A DNA stretch of 64,000 nt, from contig JAEXZS010000040.1 of the NCBI GenBank assembly GCA_023451375.1, positions 1 through 64,000 of the forward strand. Direction: 5' to 3'. Source of the DNA: Pseudomonadota bacterium (lineage in GTDB: Bacteria; Pseudomonadota; Alphaproteobacteria; Caulobacterales; Caulobacteraceae). The position numbers and the translations under genes were made by a program. This document shows, piece after piece, positions 1 to 8,941 of the stretch; the first letter of the stretch is position 1; each line of letters begins with the position of its first letter. Under the pieces are notes generated by a model, which had not been told where the DNA came from, did not search any database, and worked only from the letters and a program-made list of their open reading frames with translations.

Positions 1-2046
1 GCGGACGGCGAACGATCCAGCTGGATGGCGGAGCCTCTCGTCCAGGCCGCGCCGCTGGCGGCGCTGGCGGATCGTACCCGCATCGCCGCCGGCGCGCCGG
101 AGGCCCTGACCGCCGCCCAGGCGGCGCTGGACGGCGGCCTGATCCTGACCTTCGGTCCGCGCGACGCAGAGGCCCTCACAAGCGGCGGCGCGCGGGCGGT
201 GCTGAACCTCGCCGCCGTGGTCGCGCTAGGCGGTGCTGGAACGGAGGCCATGCTGGCGGACCTGACCCGGTTGTGGACCGTGGCTCTGGATCTGGAAACC
301 GAGACGCCCGGTCCGATCGCGCTGGGCCTTGACGGACTGCTGCCCGCGGCGACGGACGCGGCGCGGATCGAAGGTCTGGCGGCGCTGGTCGCCGGCGCGG
401 CGGCCGAGGCGTCGACGCTGTTGGTCGAGACGCGCGGCGCGGCGGCGGACTGGGACACGATTCGCGACGAGGTCGCGGATGCGACGGCGGCGCGGCTGCG
501 ACGGCTGAAGAGCGCCGCCGAACCGGCGGCCGTGGCGGCGGCCAAGGGGCTGGCCGCGATGGCCAGGGCCCAGAAGCCGCGTCGTCACGCCGTGATCGGC
601 CTGTTCGTAGAGGACGTCGAGGCGCGGCTGCGGCTGGGCGTCGGCGCGACGCGGGCGGTGGATGTGTTCCAGACCGCGGACGGCGAGATCGCTCGACGCC
701 TGCACCCGACCCTGGCCACGGCGATCCGAGCGGCCGGAGGCGATGTCGGAAGCGCCGAGCGCTGGTTGTTCGGCCGACGCACCCTGGCCGAGGCTCCAGG
801 GCTGGACCATGCGGCGCTGCGGGCGCTGGGCTTCACCGACATAGAACTGGCGGCGGTCGAGGACGCCCTGGCCTGGGCCGACGGCTTCGACGCCGTCTTC
901 GCCGCTCCTGTGCTGGACCCCGGCTTCATCCGCGACGTGCTGGGGCTGGAGGACGGCGACGGGCCGCTGTTGACGCTGCTGGGCGTGTCGGAGGAAGCCG
1001 AGGCCGAGGCGGCGCGATGGGTCTTCGGTCATGGCGGCCTGGCGGACTGGCCCGAGGCGCCGGCGGCGATCGCCCCTCTCCTGGCCGATCCGAAAGGCGC
1101 CGAGGTGCAACTGCGGCAGGCGGTGGAGCCGTTCAGCGACATCCCCGACACCGTGATCGAGATGCTGGACTGGCGCGCCACGGCCGCGCAGGCCGCGCGC
1201 GTGCTGGGCGAGGCGGCCAGCCAGGGTCGCCGCGCGGTGCGGCTAGGTCGCGCCGCCCCGCCGGCTGGGCGGTTGCTGGACCTGCCGGCCGAGGCCTCGC
1301 CGCGTGTGGAGGCGCCCCGTCCCGCCCCTGCCCTCAGTCCGGCCCTTGCGCCCGAGCGGATCGTCGAACGCGTGGTCGAACGCCAGCGGGCGCGGCGCAA
1401 GCTGCCCGACCGCCGCAAGGGCTATATCCAGAAGGCGGCCGTCGGCGGGCACAAGGTCTATATTCACACCGGCGAGTATGAAGACGGCGAGCTGGGCGAG
1501 ATCTTCATCGATATGCACAAGGAAGGCGCCGCCTTCCGCAGCCTGATGAACAACTTCGCGATCGCCATCTCGATCGGCCTCCAATACGGGGTGCCGCTGG
1601 ACGAATTCGTGGACGCCTTCGTCTTCACCCGCTTCGAGCCGGCGGGGCGCGTCACGGGCAACGACTCGATCCGCTCGGCCACCTCGATCCTGGATTATAT
1701 CTTCCGCGAACTGGGCGTGTCCTATCTGGACCGCCACGAGCTGGCCAACGCCGAGCCGGAGCCGAGCGCCGACGGTCTGGACGAGAAGCCCGAGGGCGAG
1801 GCCGTGCCGGCGGCGCGGTTCATCTCCAAGGGGTTCGCGCGCGGCTCCGCGCCGGACAATCTGGTGGTCCTGCCCTTCGGCAAGAAGAGCGAGCCCGAGG
1901 CCCGCGCCGCCGCCAACACCGAGGCGGTGGCCTGCCCCGCCTGCGGCGACTTCAGCCTGCAGCAACGCGGTCCCGGATGGGTCTGCGACACCTGTGGCGC
2001 GGCGCCGGCGCTGTACACCACGGACCAGGGCGGCGGTCAGGGCTAA
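1..2046 (+). CDS. Class II ribonucleotide reductase-related protein (NrdJ-like, probably non-catalytic), 5' end cut off
   Basis: The frame is open to the first base, so the N-terminus lies outside; 681 residues are visible. The C-terminal third matches B12-dependent (class II) ribonucleotide reductases: a charged linker (ERIVERVVER), a TSCPD domain at about residues 466-575 (HKVYIHTGEYEDG, DMHKEGAAFRSLMNNFAIA, GNDSIRSATSILDYIFREL) and a CxxC...CxxC zinc ribbon (Cys645, 648, 662, 665). The part before it resembles the back half of the catalytic barrel (LNLAAVVAL...LWTVALDL; TLAEAPGLDHAALRALGFTD). However, I see no cysteine in residues 1-644, and the NPCSE active-site loop expected just before LNLA is replaced by a GPRDAEAL stretch. 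Radical-based reduction needs these cysteines, so this is inferred to be a non-catalytic paralogue that keeps the C-terminal modules. A true NrdJ elsewhere in the genome would be expected. Confidence 0.8.
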   Translation, partial: ADGERSSWMAEPLVQAAPLAALADRTRIAAGAPEALTAAQAALDGGLILTFGPRDAEALTSGGARAVLNLAAVVALGGAGTEAMLADLTRLWTVALDLETETPGPIALGLDGLLPAATDAARIEGLAALVAGAAAEASTLLVETRGAAADWDTIRDEVADATAARLRRLKSAAEPAAVAAAKGLAAMARAQKPRRHAVIGLFVEDVEARLRLGVGATRAVDVFQTADGEIARRLHPTLATAIRAAGGDVGSAERWLFGRRTLAEAPGLDHAALRALGFTDIELAAVEDALAWADGFDAVFAAPVLDPGFIRDVLGLEDGDGPLLTLLGVSEEAEAEAARWVFGHGGLADWPEAPAAIAPLLADPKGAEVQLRQAVEPFSDIPDTVIEMLDWRATAAQAARVLGEAASQGRRAVRLGRAAPPAGRLLDLPAEASPRVEAPRPAPALSPALAPERIVERVVERQRARRKLPDRRKGYIQKAAVGGHKVYIHTGEYEDGELGEIFIDMHKEGAAFRSLMNNFAIAISIGLQYGVPLDEFVDAFVFTRFEPAGRVTGNDSIRSATSILDYIFRELGVSYLDRHELANAEPEPSADGLDEKPEGEAVPAARFISKGFARGSAPDNLVVLPFGKKSEPEARAAANTEAVACPACGDFSLQQRGPGWVCDTCGAAPALYTTDQGGGQG

Positions 2047-2102
2047 GTTAAGGGATGTGGCCTAGGCTTTGCTGGAAGACGACGAACGTCGGAGCCCGGT
2101 CC

Positions 2103-2597
2103 ATGAAACGCACAATCCGCCTCGGCCTCATCGCCGCCGCCCTTACGGCCGCGGCCCTGCCCGCCCTGGCCCAGAACGCCGGCCAGATCGCCAGCGTCCG
2201 GGCCGGCCGCAGCTGCGCCGGCTGCAATCTGTTCCAGGGGAATTTCTCAGGCCTGGAGGCGCGCGGGCTGAACCTTTCGGGCGCGCGGCTGCGCCAGGCC
2301 GACCTGAGCCTGAGCGTGATGAACCGCACCCGGTTCTCAAACGCCGACCTGCGTGACGTGGAGGCGTATGGCGGCGTCTTCTCAAGCTCCAACTTTTCAG
2401 GCGCTGACCTGACCAACGCCAGTTTCGTCGGCGCCTATCTGGAAGGCGCGGTCTTCTCGGGCGCGACGTTGTCAGGCGCCAACCTGTCCGGAGCCCGACT
2501 GTCGCGGGCCACCGGCCTGACGCAGCGGCAACTGGACCGGGCATGCGGCGACGGCTCCACCGTGCTGCCGGGAAACCTGCGCATTCCCGCCTGCTGA
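2103..2597 (+). CDS. Exported pentapeptide-repeat protein, 164 aa
   Basis: The start at MKRTIRLG was chosen because it opens a clean signal peptide ending in ALPALAQ; an upstream in-frame start only adds a 16-residue non-hydrophobic leader. After the signal comes a CxxC pair (RSCAGC), about 15 pentapeptide units of the A(D/N)LSG type (FSGADLTNAS, LSGANLSGAR), and a C-terminal cap LTQRQLDRACGDGST...PAC. Pentapeptide repeats fold into a right-handed quadrilateral beta-helix; the family has no single function. The CxxC at the front and the two cysteines in the cap suggest disulfide-closed ends in the periplasm (inference). The next gene encodes a longer paralogue with the same front and end caps. 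Confidence 0.85.
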   Translation: MKRTIRLGLIAAALTAAALPALAQNAGQIASVRAGRSCAGCNLFQGNFSGLEARGLNLSGARLRQADLSLSVMNRTRFSNADLRDVEAYGGVFSSSNFSGADLTNASFVGAYLEGAVFSGATLSGANLSGARLSRATGLTQRQLDRACGDGSTVLPGNLRIPAC

Positions 2598-2678
2598 GCG
2601 CCCGCGACCTGTCGGCAATTTAACGAAATTACCTCGATTTAAGTAGGGACGACGGGCGTTTCGGGGCATGCAGGTCCT

Positions 2679-3566
2679 GTGAAAAAGATCGCTCGACATA
2701 TCCCTCATCGCATCAAGGCCGCCCTGGTCCTGGCGGGCGGAATGCTGGTCGCCGCCCCCGCCCTGGCCGGGGTGGAGATGTCCATACAGGACCGCGACGT
2801 GGCCCGTTCGGTCTCCCTGGGCGGGTCGTGCAATCGCTGCGAACTGTCGGGTCGAAACCTGTCCGGCGCCACCTTCACCGGCGCCAGCTTCATGAACGCC
2901 ACACTGGTGGGCGCCAATCTGCGCGGCGCCGAGATGATGGGTTCGAACTTCTCCGGCAGCGACTTCAGCCGCGCCAACCTGTCGGGCGTGCAGATCGTCG
3001 GCGCCAACTTCTCCTCGGCCAACTTCACCAGCGCGGTGCTGAACGGGGTCGAGGCCCAGGGCGCCTCCTTCGTGCGCGCCAACCTGACCCGCGCCGACCT
3101 TTCGGGGGCGGAGCTGCACGGCGTGAACTTCAACGGCGCCAATCTGTTCGCCGCCGACCTCTCCGACAGCGAGATGTTCGGCACGACGCTGGCCAATGTG
3201 CGCGCCGCCGGCGCCGATTTCAGCGATGCGGAGATCACCGCATCCAACCTCTCCAACGGCGACTTCTCAGGCGCGGACTTCTCCGACGCCAGCCTGGACG
3301 GCGCCCGGCTGACCGGCGGGCGGTTCCATCGCGCAGACTTCAGCGACGCCTCGATGCGTCGCACCGACATCCGCGGCGCCGACCTGTCGGGCGCGCGCGG
3401 CCTGACCCAGGACCAAGTGGACGAGGCCTGCGCCGACGGCTCGACCCGCCTGCCGGGACGCCTGACCGTGCGCACCTGCCGCGGCGGCCCCCGACTGGTG
3501 CGGACGCCGCCGACGCCGCCGATTCCGCCGAGGGTTCGCAACCTCGTCGTCGCTTCGGAACACTGA
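2679..3566 (+). CDS. Exported pentapeptide-repeat protein, 295 aa
   Basis: Starts at GTG (no in-frame ATG gives a complete signal peptide). The signal peptide ends around LVAAPALAG. A CxxC (GSCNRC) opens a long run of pentapeptide units (LSGATFTGAS, LVGANLRGAE, LSGVQIVGAN and on), forming roughly 35-40 units, and the protein ends with the cap LTQDQVDEACADGST...TVRTC plus a Pro-rich tail. Front cap and end cap match those of the preceding 164-residue protein, so the pair arose by duplication with different repeat numbers. The 80-base gap between the two genes is AT-rich for this genome and may hold a separate promoter. The function is unknown. Confidence 0.85.
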   Translation: MKKIARHIPHRIKAALVLAGGMLVAAPALAGVEMSIQDRDVARSVSLGGSCNRCELSGRNLSGATFTGASFMNATLVGANLRGAEMMGSNFSGSDFSRANLSGVQIVGANFSSANFTSAVLNGVEAQGASFVRANLTRADLSGAELHGVNFNGANLFAADLSDSEMFGTTLANVRAAGADFSDAEITASNLSNGDFSGADFSDASLDGARLTGGRFHRADFSDASMRRTDIRGADLSGARGLTQDQVDEACADGSTRLPGRLTVRTCRGGPRLVRTPPTPPIPPRVRNLVVASEH

Positions 3567-3576
3567 GCACAAAAAA

Positions 3577-3596
3577 GGGGACGCCGAGGCGTCCCC
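3577..3596 (-). terminator. Rho-independent terminator of aspS (bidirectional)
   Basis: An 8-bp GC-rich stem (GGGGACGC / GCGTCCCC) with loop CGAG. On the minus strand it is followed by six T residues, 24 bases after the aspS stop; on the plus strand by TTGTTCG, so it can also serve the pentapeptide gene. Confidence 0.8.
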
Positions 3597-3620
3597 TTGT
3601 TCGTTCGGTCTGGTCCGCGA

Positions 3621-5453
3621 TCAGACCTTGATCGGCGGCGCGGTTCGGATGTGCAGCTCCTTCAGCTGCTTGTCGGCGACCGGCGAAGGCGCGCTCATCA
3701 GCAGGTCCTCGCCCTGCTGGTTCAGCGGGAAGGCGATGACCTCGCGGATGGCCTGCTGGCCGGCCAGCAGCATGACGATGCGGTCGATGCCGGGGGCCAG
3801 GCCGCCGTGGGGCGGGGCGCCGAAGCGGAAGGCGTTCAGCATGCCGCCGAACTGCTCCTCGACCACCGAGGCGTCATAGCCGGCGATCTCGAAGGCCTTG
3901 AGCATGATCTCGGCCTTGTGGTTCCGGATCGCGCCCGAGCACAGCTCATAGCCGTTGCAGACGATGTCGTACTGATAGGCGCGGATCGTCAGCGGGTCCT
4001 GGGTCTCCAGCGCCTCCAGCCCGCCCTGCGGCATGGAGAAGGGGTTGTGGCTGAAGTCGACCTTCTTCTCTTCGTCCGACCATTCGAACATCGGGAAGTC
4101 GACGATCCAGCAGAACTTGAACTGATCCTCGTCAACCAGCTTCAGCTCCGCGCCCACCCGGGTGCGAGCCAGGCCGGCGAACTTAGCGAACCCCGACGGA
4201 TCGCCCGCGACGAAGAAGGCGGCGTCGCCCTGGCCCAGGCCCAGCGAGGTCATCAGGGCCTCGGTCGGCTCCTGGCCCAGGTTCTTGGCGATGGGGCCGC
4301 CCCAGGCGCCTTGGTCGTCCGACCAGAAGATGTAGCCCAGGCCCGGCTGGCCCTCGCCCTGCGCCCATGAGTTCATGCGGTCGCAGAAGGCGCGCGACCC
4401 GCCCGTCGGGGCCGGGATGGCCCAGACGGCGTTCTTTTCGTCCGCGCCCAGTATCTTGGCGAACAGGCCGAAGCCGCCGTCGCGGAAGTGGTCGGACACC
4501 ACCTGCATCTTGATCGGATTGCGCAGATCCGGCTTGTCCGAGCCGTACCAGGCCATCGATTGGGCGTAGGTCAGCCGCTCGAAGCCCTTGTGTTCGAACG
4601 TCTCGCCGAAGTCGTTGGTGAAGGTATGGACGCCGTCGATCGGCGAGACCGGCCTGCCCTCGCCGAACTCTTCAAACACCCCGTGCATGACGGGTTCAAT
4701 CGCAGCGAAAACATCCTCTTGCGTGACGAAGCTCATCTCGACGTCGAGCTGGTAGAACTCCAGCGACCGGTCGGCGCGCAGGTCCTCGTCGCGGAAGCAC
4801 GGCGCGATCTGGAAGTAACGGTCGAAGCCCGAGACCATCAGCAGCTGCTTGAACTGCTGCGGGGCCTGCGGCAGGGCGTAGAACTTCTCGGGATGCAGGC
4901 GGCTGGGCACCAGGAAGTCGCGCGCGCCCTCAGGCGACGAAGCCGTCAGGATCGGCGTCTGATACTCCAGGAAGCCCTGGCCGAACATGCGGTTGCGGAT
5001 CGACTGGATCACGCGCGAGCGCAGCACGATGTTCTTGTGCAGGGTCTCGCGGCGCAGATCGAGATAGCGGTGCTTGAGGCGAATTTCCTCGGGATATTCC
5101 GGCTCGCCGAAGACCGGCAGCGGCAGTTCGGCGGCTTCCGACAGGACCTCGACGGCCTGGACCCGCACCTCGATCTCGCCGGTCGGCAGGTTGGCGTTGA
5201 TCGTTCCCGCCTCGCGGCCGACGACTTCGCCGTCGATGCGGATCACGCTCTCGGCGCGCAGGCGTTCCACGGCGGCGAAGCCCGGGGTCTCCGGGTGCAG
5301 CACCAGCTGCGTCAGGCCGTAATGGTCGCGCAGGTCTATGAACAGCAGGCCGCCGTGATCGCGCTTGCGATGCACCCAGCCGGACAGGCGAACGGCGGAA
5401 CCGGCGTCGGAGGCGCGCAAGGCGCCGCAGGTGTGGGAGCGGTAGGCGTGCAT
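3621..5453 (-). CDS. aspS: Aspartyl-tRNA synthetase, 610 aa
   Basis: Charges tRNA-Asp with aspartate in the cytoplasm. The N-terminal OB-fold anticodon-binding domain (SGWVHRKRDHGGLLFIDLRD), the class II motif 2 (FRDEDLRADRSLEFYQLD) and motif 3 (HGGLAPGIDRIVMLL) are present, with the bacterial GAD insertion between motifs 2 and 3; 610 residues is a normal length for the bacterial type. The start at MHAYRSHTCG was chosen because a longer start adds 25 residues with no counterpart in the family. As gatCAB is also in the window, the enzyme may be the non-discriminating kind that also loads Asp onto tRNA-Asn for later amidation; whether it does cannot be read reliably by eye. Confidence 0.96.
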   Translation of the reverse strand: MHAYRSHTCGALRASDAGSAVRLSGWVHRKRDHGGLLFIDLRDHYGLTQLVLHPETPGFAAVERLRAESVIRIDGEVVGREAGTINANLPTGEIEVRVQAVEVLSEAAELPLPVFGEPEYPEEIRLKHRYLDLRRETLHKNIVLRSRVIQSIRNRMFGQGFLEYQTPILTASSPEGARDFLVPSRLHPEKFYALPQAPQQFKQLLMVSGFDRYFQIAPCFRDEDLRADRSLEFYQLDVEMSFVTQEDVFAAIEPVMHGVFEEFGEGRPVSPIDGVHTFTNDFGETFEHKGFERLTYAQSMAWYGSDKPDLRNPIKMQVVSDHFRDGGFGLFAKILGADEKNAVWAIPAPTGGSRAFCDRMNSWAQGEGQPGLGYIFWSDDQGAWGGPIAKNLGQEPTEALMTSLGLGQGDAAFFVAGDPSGFAKFAGLARTRVGAELKLVDEDQFKFCWIVDFPMFEWSDEEKKVDFSHNPFSMPQGGLEALETQDPLTIRAYQYDIVCNGYELCSGAIRNHKAEIMLKAFEIAGYDASVVEEQFGGMLNAFRFGAPPHGGLAPGIDRIVMLLAGQQAIREVIAFPLNQQGEDLLMSAPSPVADKQLKELHIRTAPPIKV

Positions 5454-5615
5454 GGGAATCGTCTGGACTTCTAAGGGCGCGTTGGCCGCGCGCGCGGCGA
5501 AAATCGGAAGCGGCGTAGGGCGCACCATCGCCCCCGAAAGTCAAGGTTTCGGCCGTTGCAAAGCCTGCCTCGGCGCGCGATAGCCGGACGTCCCAACCCG
5601 CGAGGCCCGGCCGCC

Positions 5616-5903
5616 ATGTTCATCGTCACCATCACCTATACCCAGCCGATCGAAGCCATCGAGGCGAAGACCGCCGAGCATCGCGAATGGCTGGACCAGC
5701 ATGTCGCCAGCGGCCTGATCATCGCCGCCGGCCCGATGGTTCCGCGCACCGGCGGCATCCTCGTGGTGCGCAGCGGCGGGACGAAGGAAGAGCTGGAGAT
5801 ACTTTTGAAGGCCGATCCGTTCCAGGTTCACGGCCTGGCCGACTGTGCGGTGACCGAGTTCAAGGCGGGAAAGCTGAACCCGGCGCTGGCGCCGTTTGCC
5901 TGA
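5616..5903 (+). CDS. YciI-like protein, 95 aa
   Basis: A small ferredoxin-like alpha+beta protein of the YciI family, recognised by the opening MFIVTITYTQPIE, the central HREWLDQHVASGLIIAAGPMVPRTGG and the end DPFQVHGLADCAVTEFKAGKLNP. In this family a His-Asp pair near residues 22-27 (here HREWLD) is proposed to be catalytic, but the biological reaction is not settled. The start is the ATG immediately before FIVTITY; an upstream frame extension of 20 residues looks untranslated. The gene stands alone between aspS (divergent) and hdaA. Confidence 0.85.
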   Translation: MFIVTITYTQPIEAIEAKTAEHREWLDQHVASGLIIAAGPMVPRTGGILVVRSGGTKEELEILLKADPFQVHGLADCAVTEFKAGKLNPALAPFA

Positions 5904-5978
5904 AATCATCCACAGGGGCGGCCTTCCCTCCCCGTAACCAACAGAGGCGGCGTGGCGCGATCGACGCAAGCCTCTGAT

Positions 5979-6662
5979 ATGACGGCTGTCATGCGTGCCC
6001 ACAGCGCCCTTGCCGACCGTCCCGTCCAGCAGCTTCGCCTGCCGCTGGAGAGCCATGGCGTGTTCGCGGCCTTCGTGGAATCCGGCTGCAACGCCGAGGC
6101 GGTGCGGGTGCTGGAACGCTGGCCCGACGGCGTCGGCCCGGTGCTGGCGCTGCACGGCCCGGCAGGCTCGGGCAAGAGCCGCCTGGCCGCCGCCTGGGCC
6201 GAGCGCGTGGGCGCCGTCGCCCTACACGGCGCCGAGGCCGCGCTGATCGATCCGCTGGAGCTGGAGGGCCGTCCCGTCCTGCTGGACCGCGCGCCGGACG
6301 CCGACGACGAGAGCCTGTTCCACCTGATCAACCTGGCGCTGGCCGGCGGCGCTCTGCTCGTGGTGGGACGCGAGCCGCCGCGCCGCTGGTCCGCCGCCCT
6401 GCCCGACCTGAGGTCCCGCCTGGACGCGATCAGGACGGTGGCGATCGCCGCGCCGGACGACGCGGTCCTGTCCGCCATCCTGCGCGCCCGATTCGCCGAG
6501 CGCAGCATCGCGCCCTCAGACGAGACGGTGGACTATCTGGTGCGGCGCCTGGACCGCTCGGCCGAGGCGGCTTCCGCCGTGGTGGAGCGGCTGGACGCCC
6601 TGCATCGCCCGGTCACCCGCGCCCTGGCCCGCGAAGTTCTTGAGGGCATGCAGGCCGGCTGA
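5979..6662 (+). CDS. hdaA: DnaA-inactivating regulator HdaA (Hda family), about 227 aa
   Basis: An AAA+ protein related to DnaA. In Caulobacter HdaA, bound to the DNA polymerase sliding clamp, promotes ATP hydrolysis by DnaA so that replication starts once per cycle. Here the clamp-binding motif QLRLPL lies near the N-terminus, followed by Walker A GPAGSGKS, a degenerate Walker B (RPVLLDRAP) and the DnaA-like lid region (LRSRLDAIRTVAIAAPDDAVL). There are three possible starts (GTG 5952, ATG 5979, ATG 5991); none has a strong ribosome-binding site and the middle one is given. The ppk1-ppx pair follows on the same strand with a 62-base gap. Confidence 0.9.
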   Translation: MTAVMRAHSALADRPVQQLRLPLESHGVFAAFVESGCNAEAVRVLERWPDGVGPVLALHGPAGSGKSRLAAAWAERVGAVALHGAEAALIDPLELEGRPVLLDRAPDADDESLFHLINLALAGGALLVVGREPPRRWSAALPDLRSRLDAIRTVAIAAPDDAVLSAILRARFAERSIAPSDETVDYLVRRLDRSAEAASAVVERLDALHRPVTRALAREVLEGMQAG

Positions 6663-6724
6663 GGCGGGCCGATTTTCGCAGCACCCGCTTGCAGCCGTCA
6701 CGGACGCAGGCGACAAGCGATCCC

Positions 6725-8935
6725 ATGAGCGACGCAGCCATCGACGACGTCACCCGCGGCCAGGAGGTTCCAGCCTCCCGCGCCCCGCAACTGGCGCTCA
6801 GCGAAGAGCTGATGAGCTCGCCGGCGCGGTTCTTCAACCGCGAGACCTCCTGGCTGGCCTTCAACGAACGGGTGCTGGAAGAGGCGGCGAACCCGAACCA
6901 CCCGCTGCTGGAGCGGCTGCGTTTCCTGTCGATCTCGGCCAATAACCTCGACGAGTTCTTCATGACCCGCGTGGCCGGCCTCAAGGGACAGCTGCGTGAA
7001 CGGGTGCGGGTCCTGTCCGCCGACGGCCTGACGCCCGCCGAGCAGCTGGACCGGATAAACGTCTCGGCCGGAGAACTGATGGCCGAGCAGCAGGTCCGCT
7101 GGCGTCAGCTGAAGAAGGAGCTGGCCACCGCCGGCATCGAGGTGGTGGACGCCGCCCGCATCACCAAGACCGAGCGCGAGCGGCTGGAGCCGGAGTTCCT
7201 CAACCAGCTGTTCGCCGTGCTGACCCCGTTGGCGATCGATCCGGCCCACCCCTTTCCTTTCCTGCCGAACCTGGGCTTCTCCCTGGCGCTGAAGCTGAGA
7301 CGGAAGGGCGAGGCCAAGGTCTTCTACGCCCTGGTCCCGGTGCCGACCCAGGTGCGCCGGTTCTGGGAGCTGCCGACCGATGGACGCTCCACGCCGGGCC
7401 GCAAGCGGTTCATCACCCTGGAAAACCTGCTCCACCTGTTCATCGACCACCTCTTCCCCGGCTGCGACGTGTTGGAGAAGGGGGTGCTGCGCCTGATCCG
7501 CGACTCCGACATCGAGATCGAGGAAGAGGCCGAGGACCTCGTCATGGAGTTCGAGGAGGCGATCAAGCAGCGCCGCCTGGGCTCGGTGGTGCGGGTCAAG
7601 ATCGAGGCGTCGATGCCCGGCGACCTGCGGAACTTCATCGTCGGCGAGTTGGAGGCCGCGCCGCAGGACGTGGTGCTGGTCGACGGCATGCTGGGTCTGG
7701 CCCAGCTGTCGGACCTGATCCCCGGCGGTCATCCCGACCTCAAGTTCCGCGGCTACGAACCCCGCTATCCCGAGCGGGTCCGCGACAACGGCGGCGACAT
7801 CTTCGCGGCCGTCCGCGAGAAGGACATGCTGATCCACCACCCGTTCGAGAGCTTCGACGTGGTGGTGCAGTTCCTGAGGCAGGCGGCGCGCGATCCCAAC
7901 GTGCTGGCGATCAAGCAGACCCTGTACCGGACCTCCAAGGACAGCCCGATCGTCGCCGCGCTGATCGAGGCGGCCGAGAACGGCAAGAACGTCACCGCCC
8001 TGATCGAGCTGAAGGCGCGGTTCGACGAGGAGGCCAACCTGCGCTGGGCCCGCGCCATGGAGCGGGCCGGCGTCCACGTCGTCTTCGGCTTCGTCGAGTA
8101 CAAGACCCACGCCAAGCTGAGCGTGGTGGTCCGGCGTGAGGGCGAGGCCCTGCGCACCTACTGCCATTTCGGAACCGGCAACTATCACCCGGTCACGGCG
8201 CGTATCTACACCGACCTGTCGCTGTTCAGTTGCGATCCGGTGCTGGCCCGCGACGCCAGCCGCGTGTTCAACTACATCACCGGCTACGCGACCCCGGACG
8301 AGTTGGAAGCGCTGGTCGTCTCGCCCCTTAACATGAAGTCGACCCTGCTGGAGCTGATCGGCAAGGAGATGTCGGCGGCCGCCATGGGCAAGCCGGCGGC
8401 CATCTGGGCCAAGATGAACGCCCTTGTCGATCCCGAGATCATCGACGCCCTGTATCGCGCCAGCCAGTGGGGCGTGCGCATCGACCTGGTGGTGCGCGGC
8501 ATCTGCTGCCTGAGGCCGGGCGTGCCGGGCCTGTCGGAGAACATCCGGGTCAAATCCATCGTCGGCCGCTTCCTGGAGCACAGCCGGGTCGTCTGTTTCG
8601 CCAACGGCCGCGATCTGCCGCACGACAAGGCCAAGGTCTTCATCTCCTCAGCGGACTGGATGCCCCGCAACCTCGACCGCCGGGTCGAGTTGATGACGCC
8701 GATCCGCAACGCCACTGTTCACGATCAGGTGCTGGACCAGATCATGGTCGCCAACCTGAAGGATGACGCCCAGAGCTGGGTTCTGGACGCCGAAGGGCGG
8801 TACACCCGCGTCAGCCCGGTCGATCCGGAACGCCCCTTCTCGGCCCACAAGTATTTCATGACCAATCCCAGCCTGTCGGGACGGGGTCGCAAGGTGAAGA
8901 CCCTGCCCGCCGTCCTGCGCTATGAGCCCCGCTAG
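6725..8935 (+). CDS. ppk1: Polyphosphate kinase 1, 736 aa
   Basis: Makes long-chain polyphosphate from ATP, reversibly. The N-terminal domain (RFFNRETSWLAFNERVLEEA), the middle domain and both C-terminal PLD-like halves are complete. The autophosphorylated histidine lies in GTGNYHPVTA (His488), and KTHAKLSVVVRR and ANGRDLPHDKAKVFISS form the second active-site half. The ATG start is preceded by AAGCGATCCC; an earlier in-frame TTG is less likely. The exopolyphosphatase gene begins 6 bases after the stop, so synthesis and breakdown of polyphosphate are co-transcribed. Confidence 0.97.
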   Translation: MSDAAIDDVTRGQEVPASRAPQLALSEELMSSPARFFNRETSWLAFNERVLEEAANPNHPLLERLRFLSISANNLDEFFMTRVAGLKGQLRERVRVLSADGLTPAEQLDRINVSAGELMAEQQVRWRQLKKELATAGIEVVDAARITKTERERLEPEFLNQLFAVLTPLAIDPAHPFPFLPNLGFSLALKLRRKGEAKVFYALVPVPTQVRRFWELPTDGRSTPGRKRFITLENLLHLFIDHLFPGCDVLEKGVLRLIRDSDIEIEEEAEDLVMEFEEAIKQRRLGSVVRVKIEASMPGDLRNFIVGELEAAPQDVVLVDGMLGLAQLSDLIPGGHPDLKFRGYEPRYPERVRDNGGDIFAAVREKDMLIHHPFESFDVVVQFLRQAARDPNVLAIKQTLYRTSKDSPIVAALIEAAENGKNVTALIELKARFDEEANLRWARAMERAGVHVVFGFVEYKTHAKLSVVVRREGEALRTYCHFGTGNYHPVTARIYTDLSLFSCDPVLARDASRVFNYITGYATPDELEALVVSPLNMKSTLLELIGKEMSAAAMGKPAAIWAKMNALVDPEIIDALYRASQWGVRIDLVVRGICCLRPGVPGLSENIRVKSIVGRFLEHSRVVCFANGRDLPHDKAKVFISSADWMPRNLDRRVELMTPIRNATVHDQVLDQIMVANLKDDAQSWVLDAEGRYTRVSPVDPERPFSAHKYFMTNPSLSGRGRKVKTLPAVLRYEPR

Positions 8936-8941
8936 GCCCGC

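Noticed and set aside
2620..2645. CtrA box before the second pentapeptide gene
   Set aside because: TTAC and TTAA are separated by 6, not 7, bases; kept only as an AT-rich promoter region.
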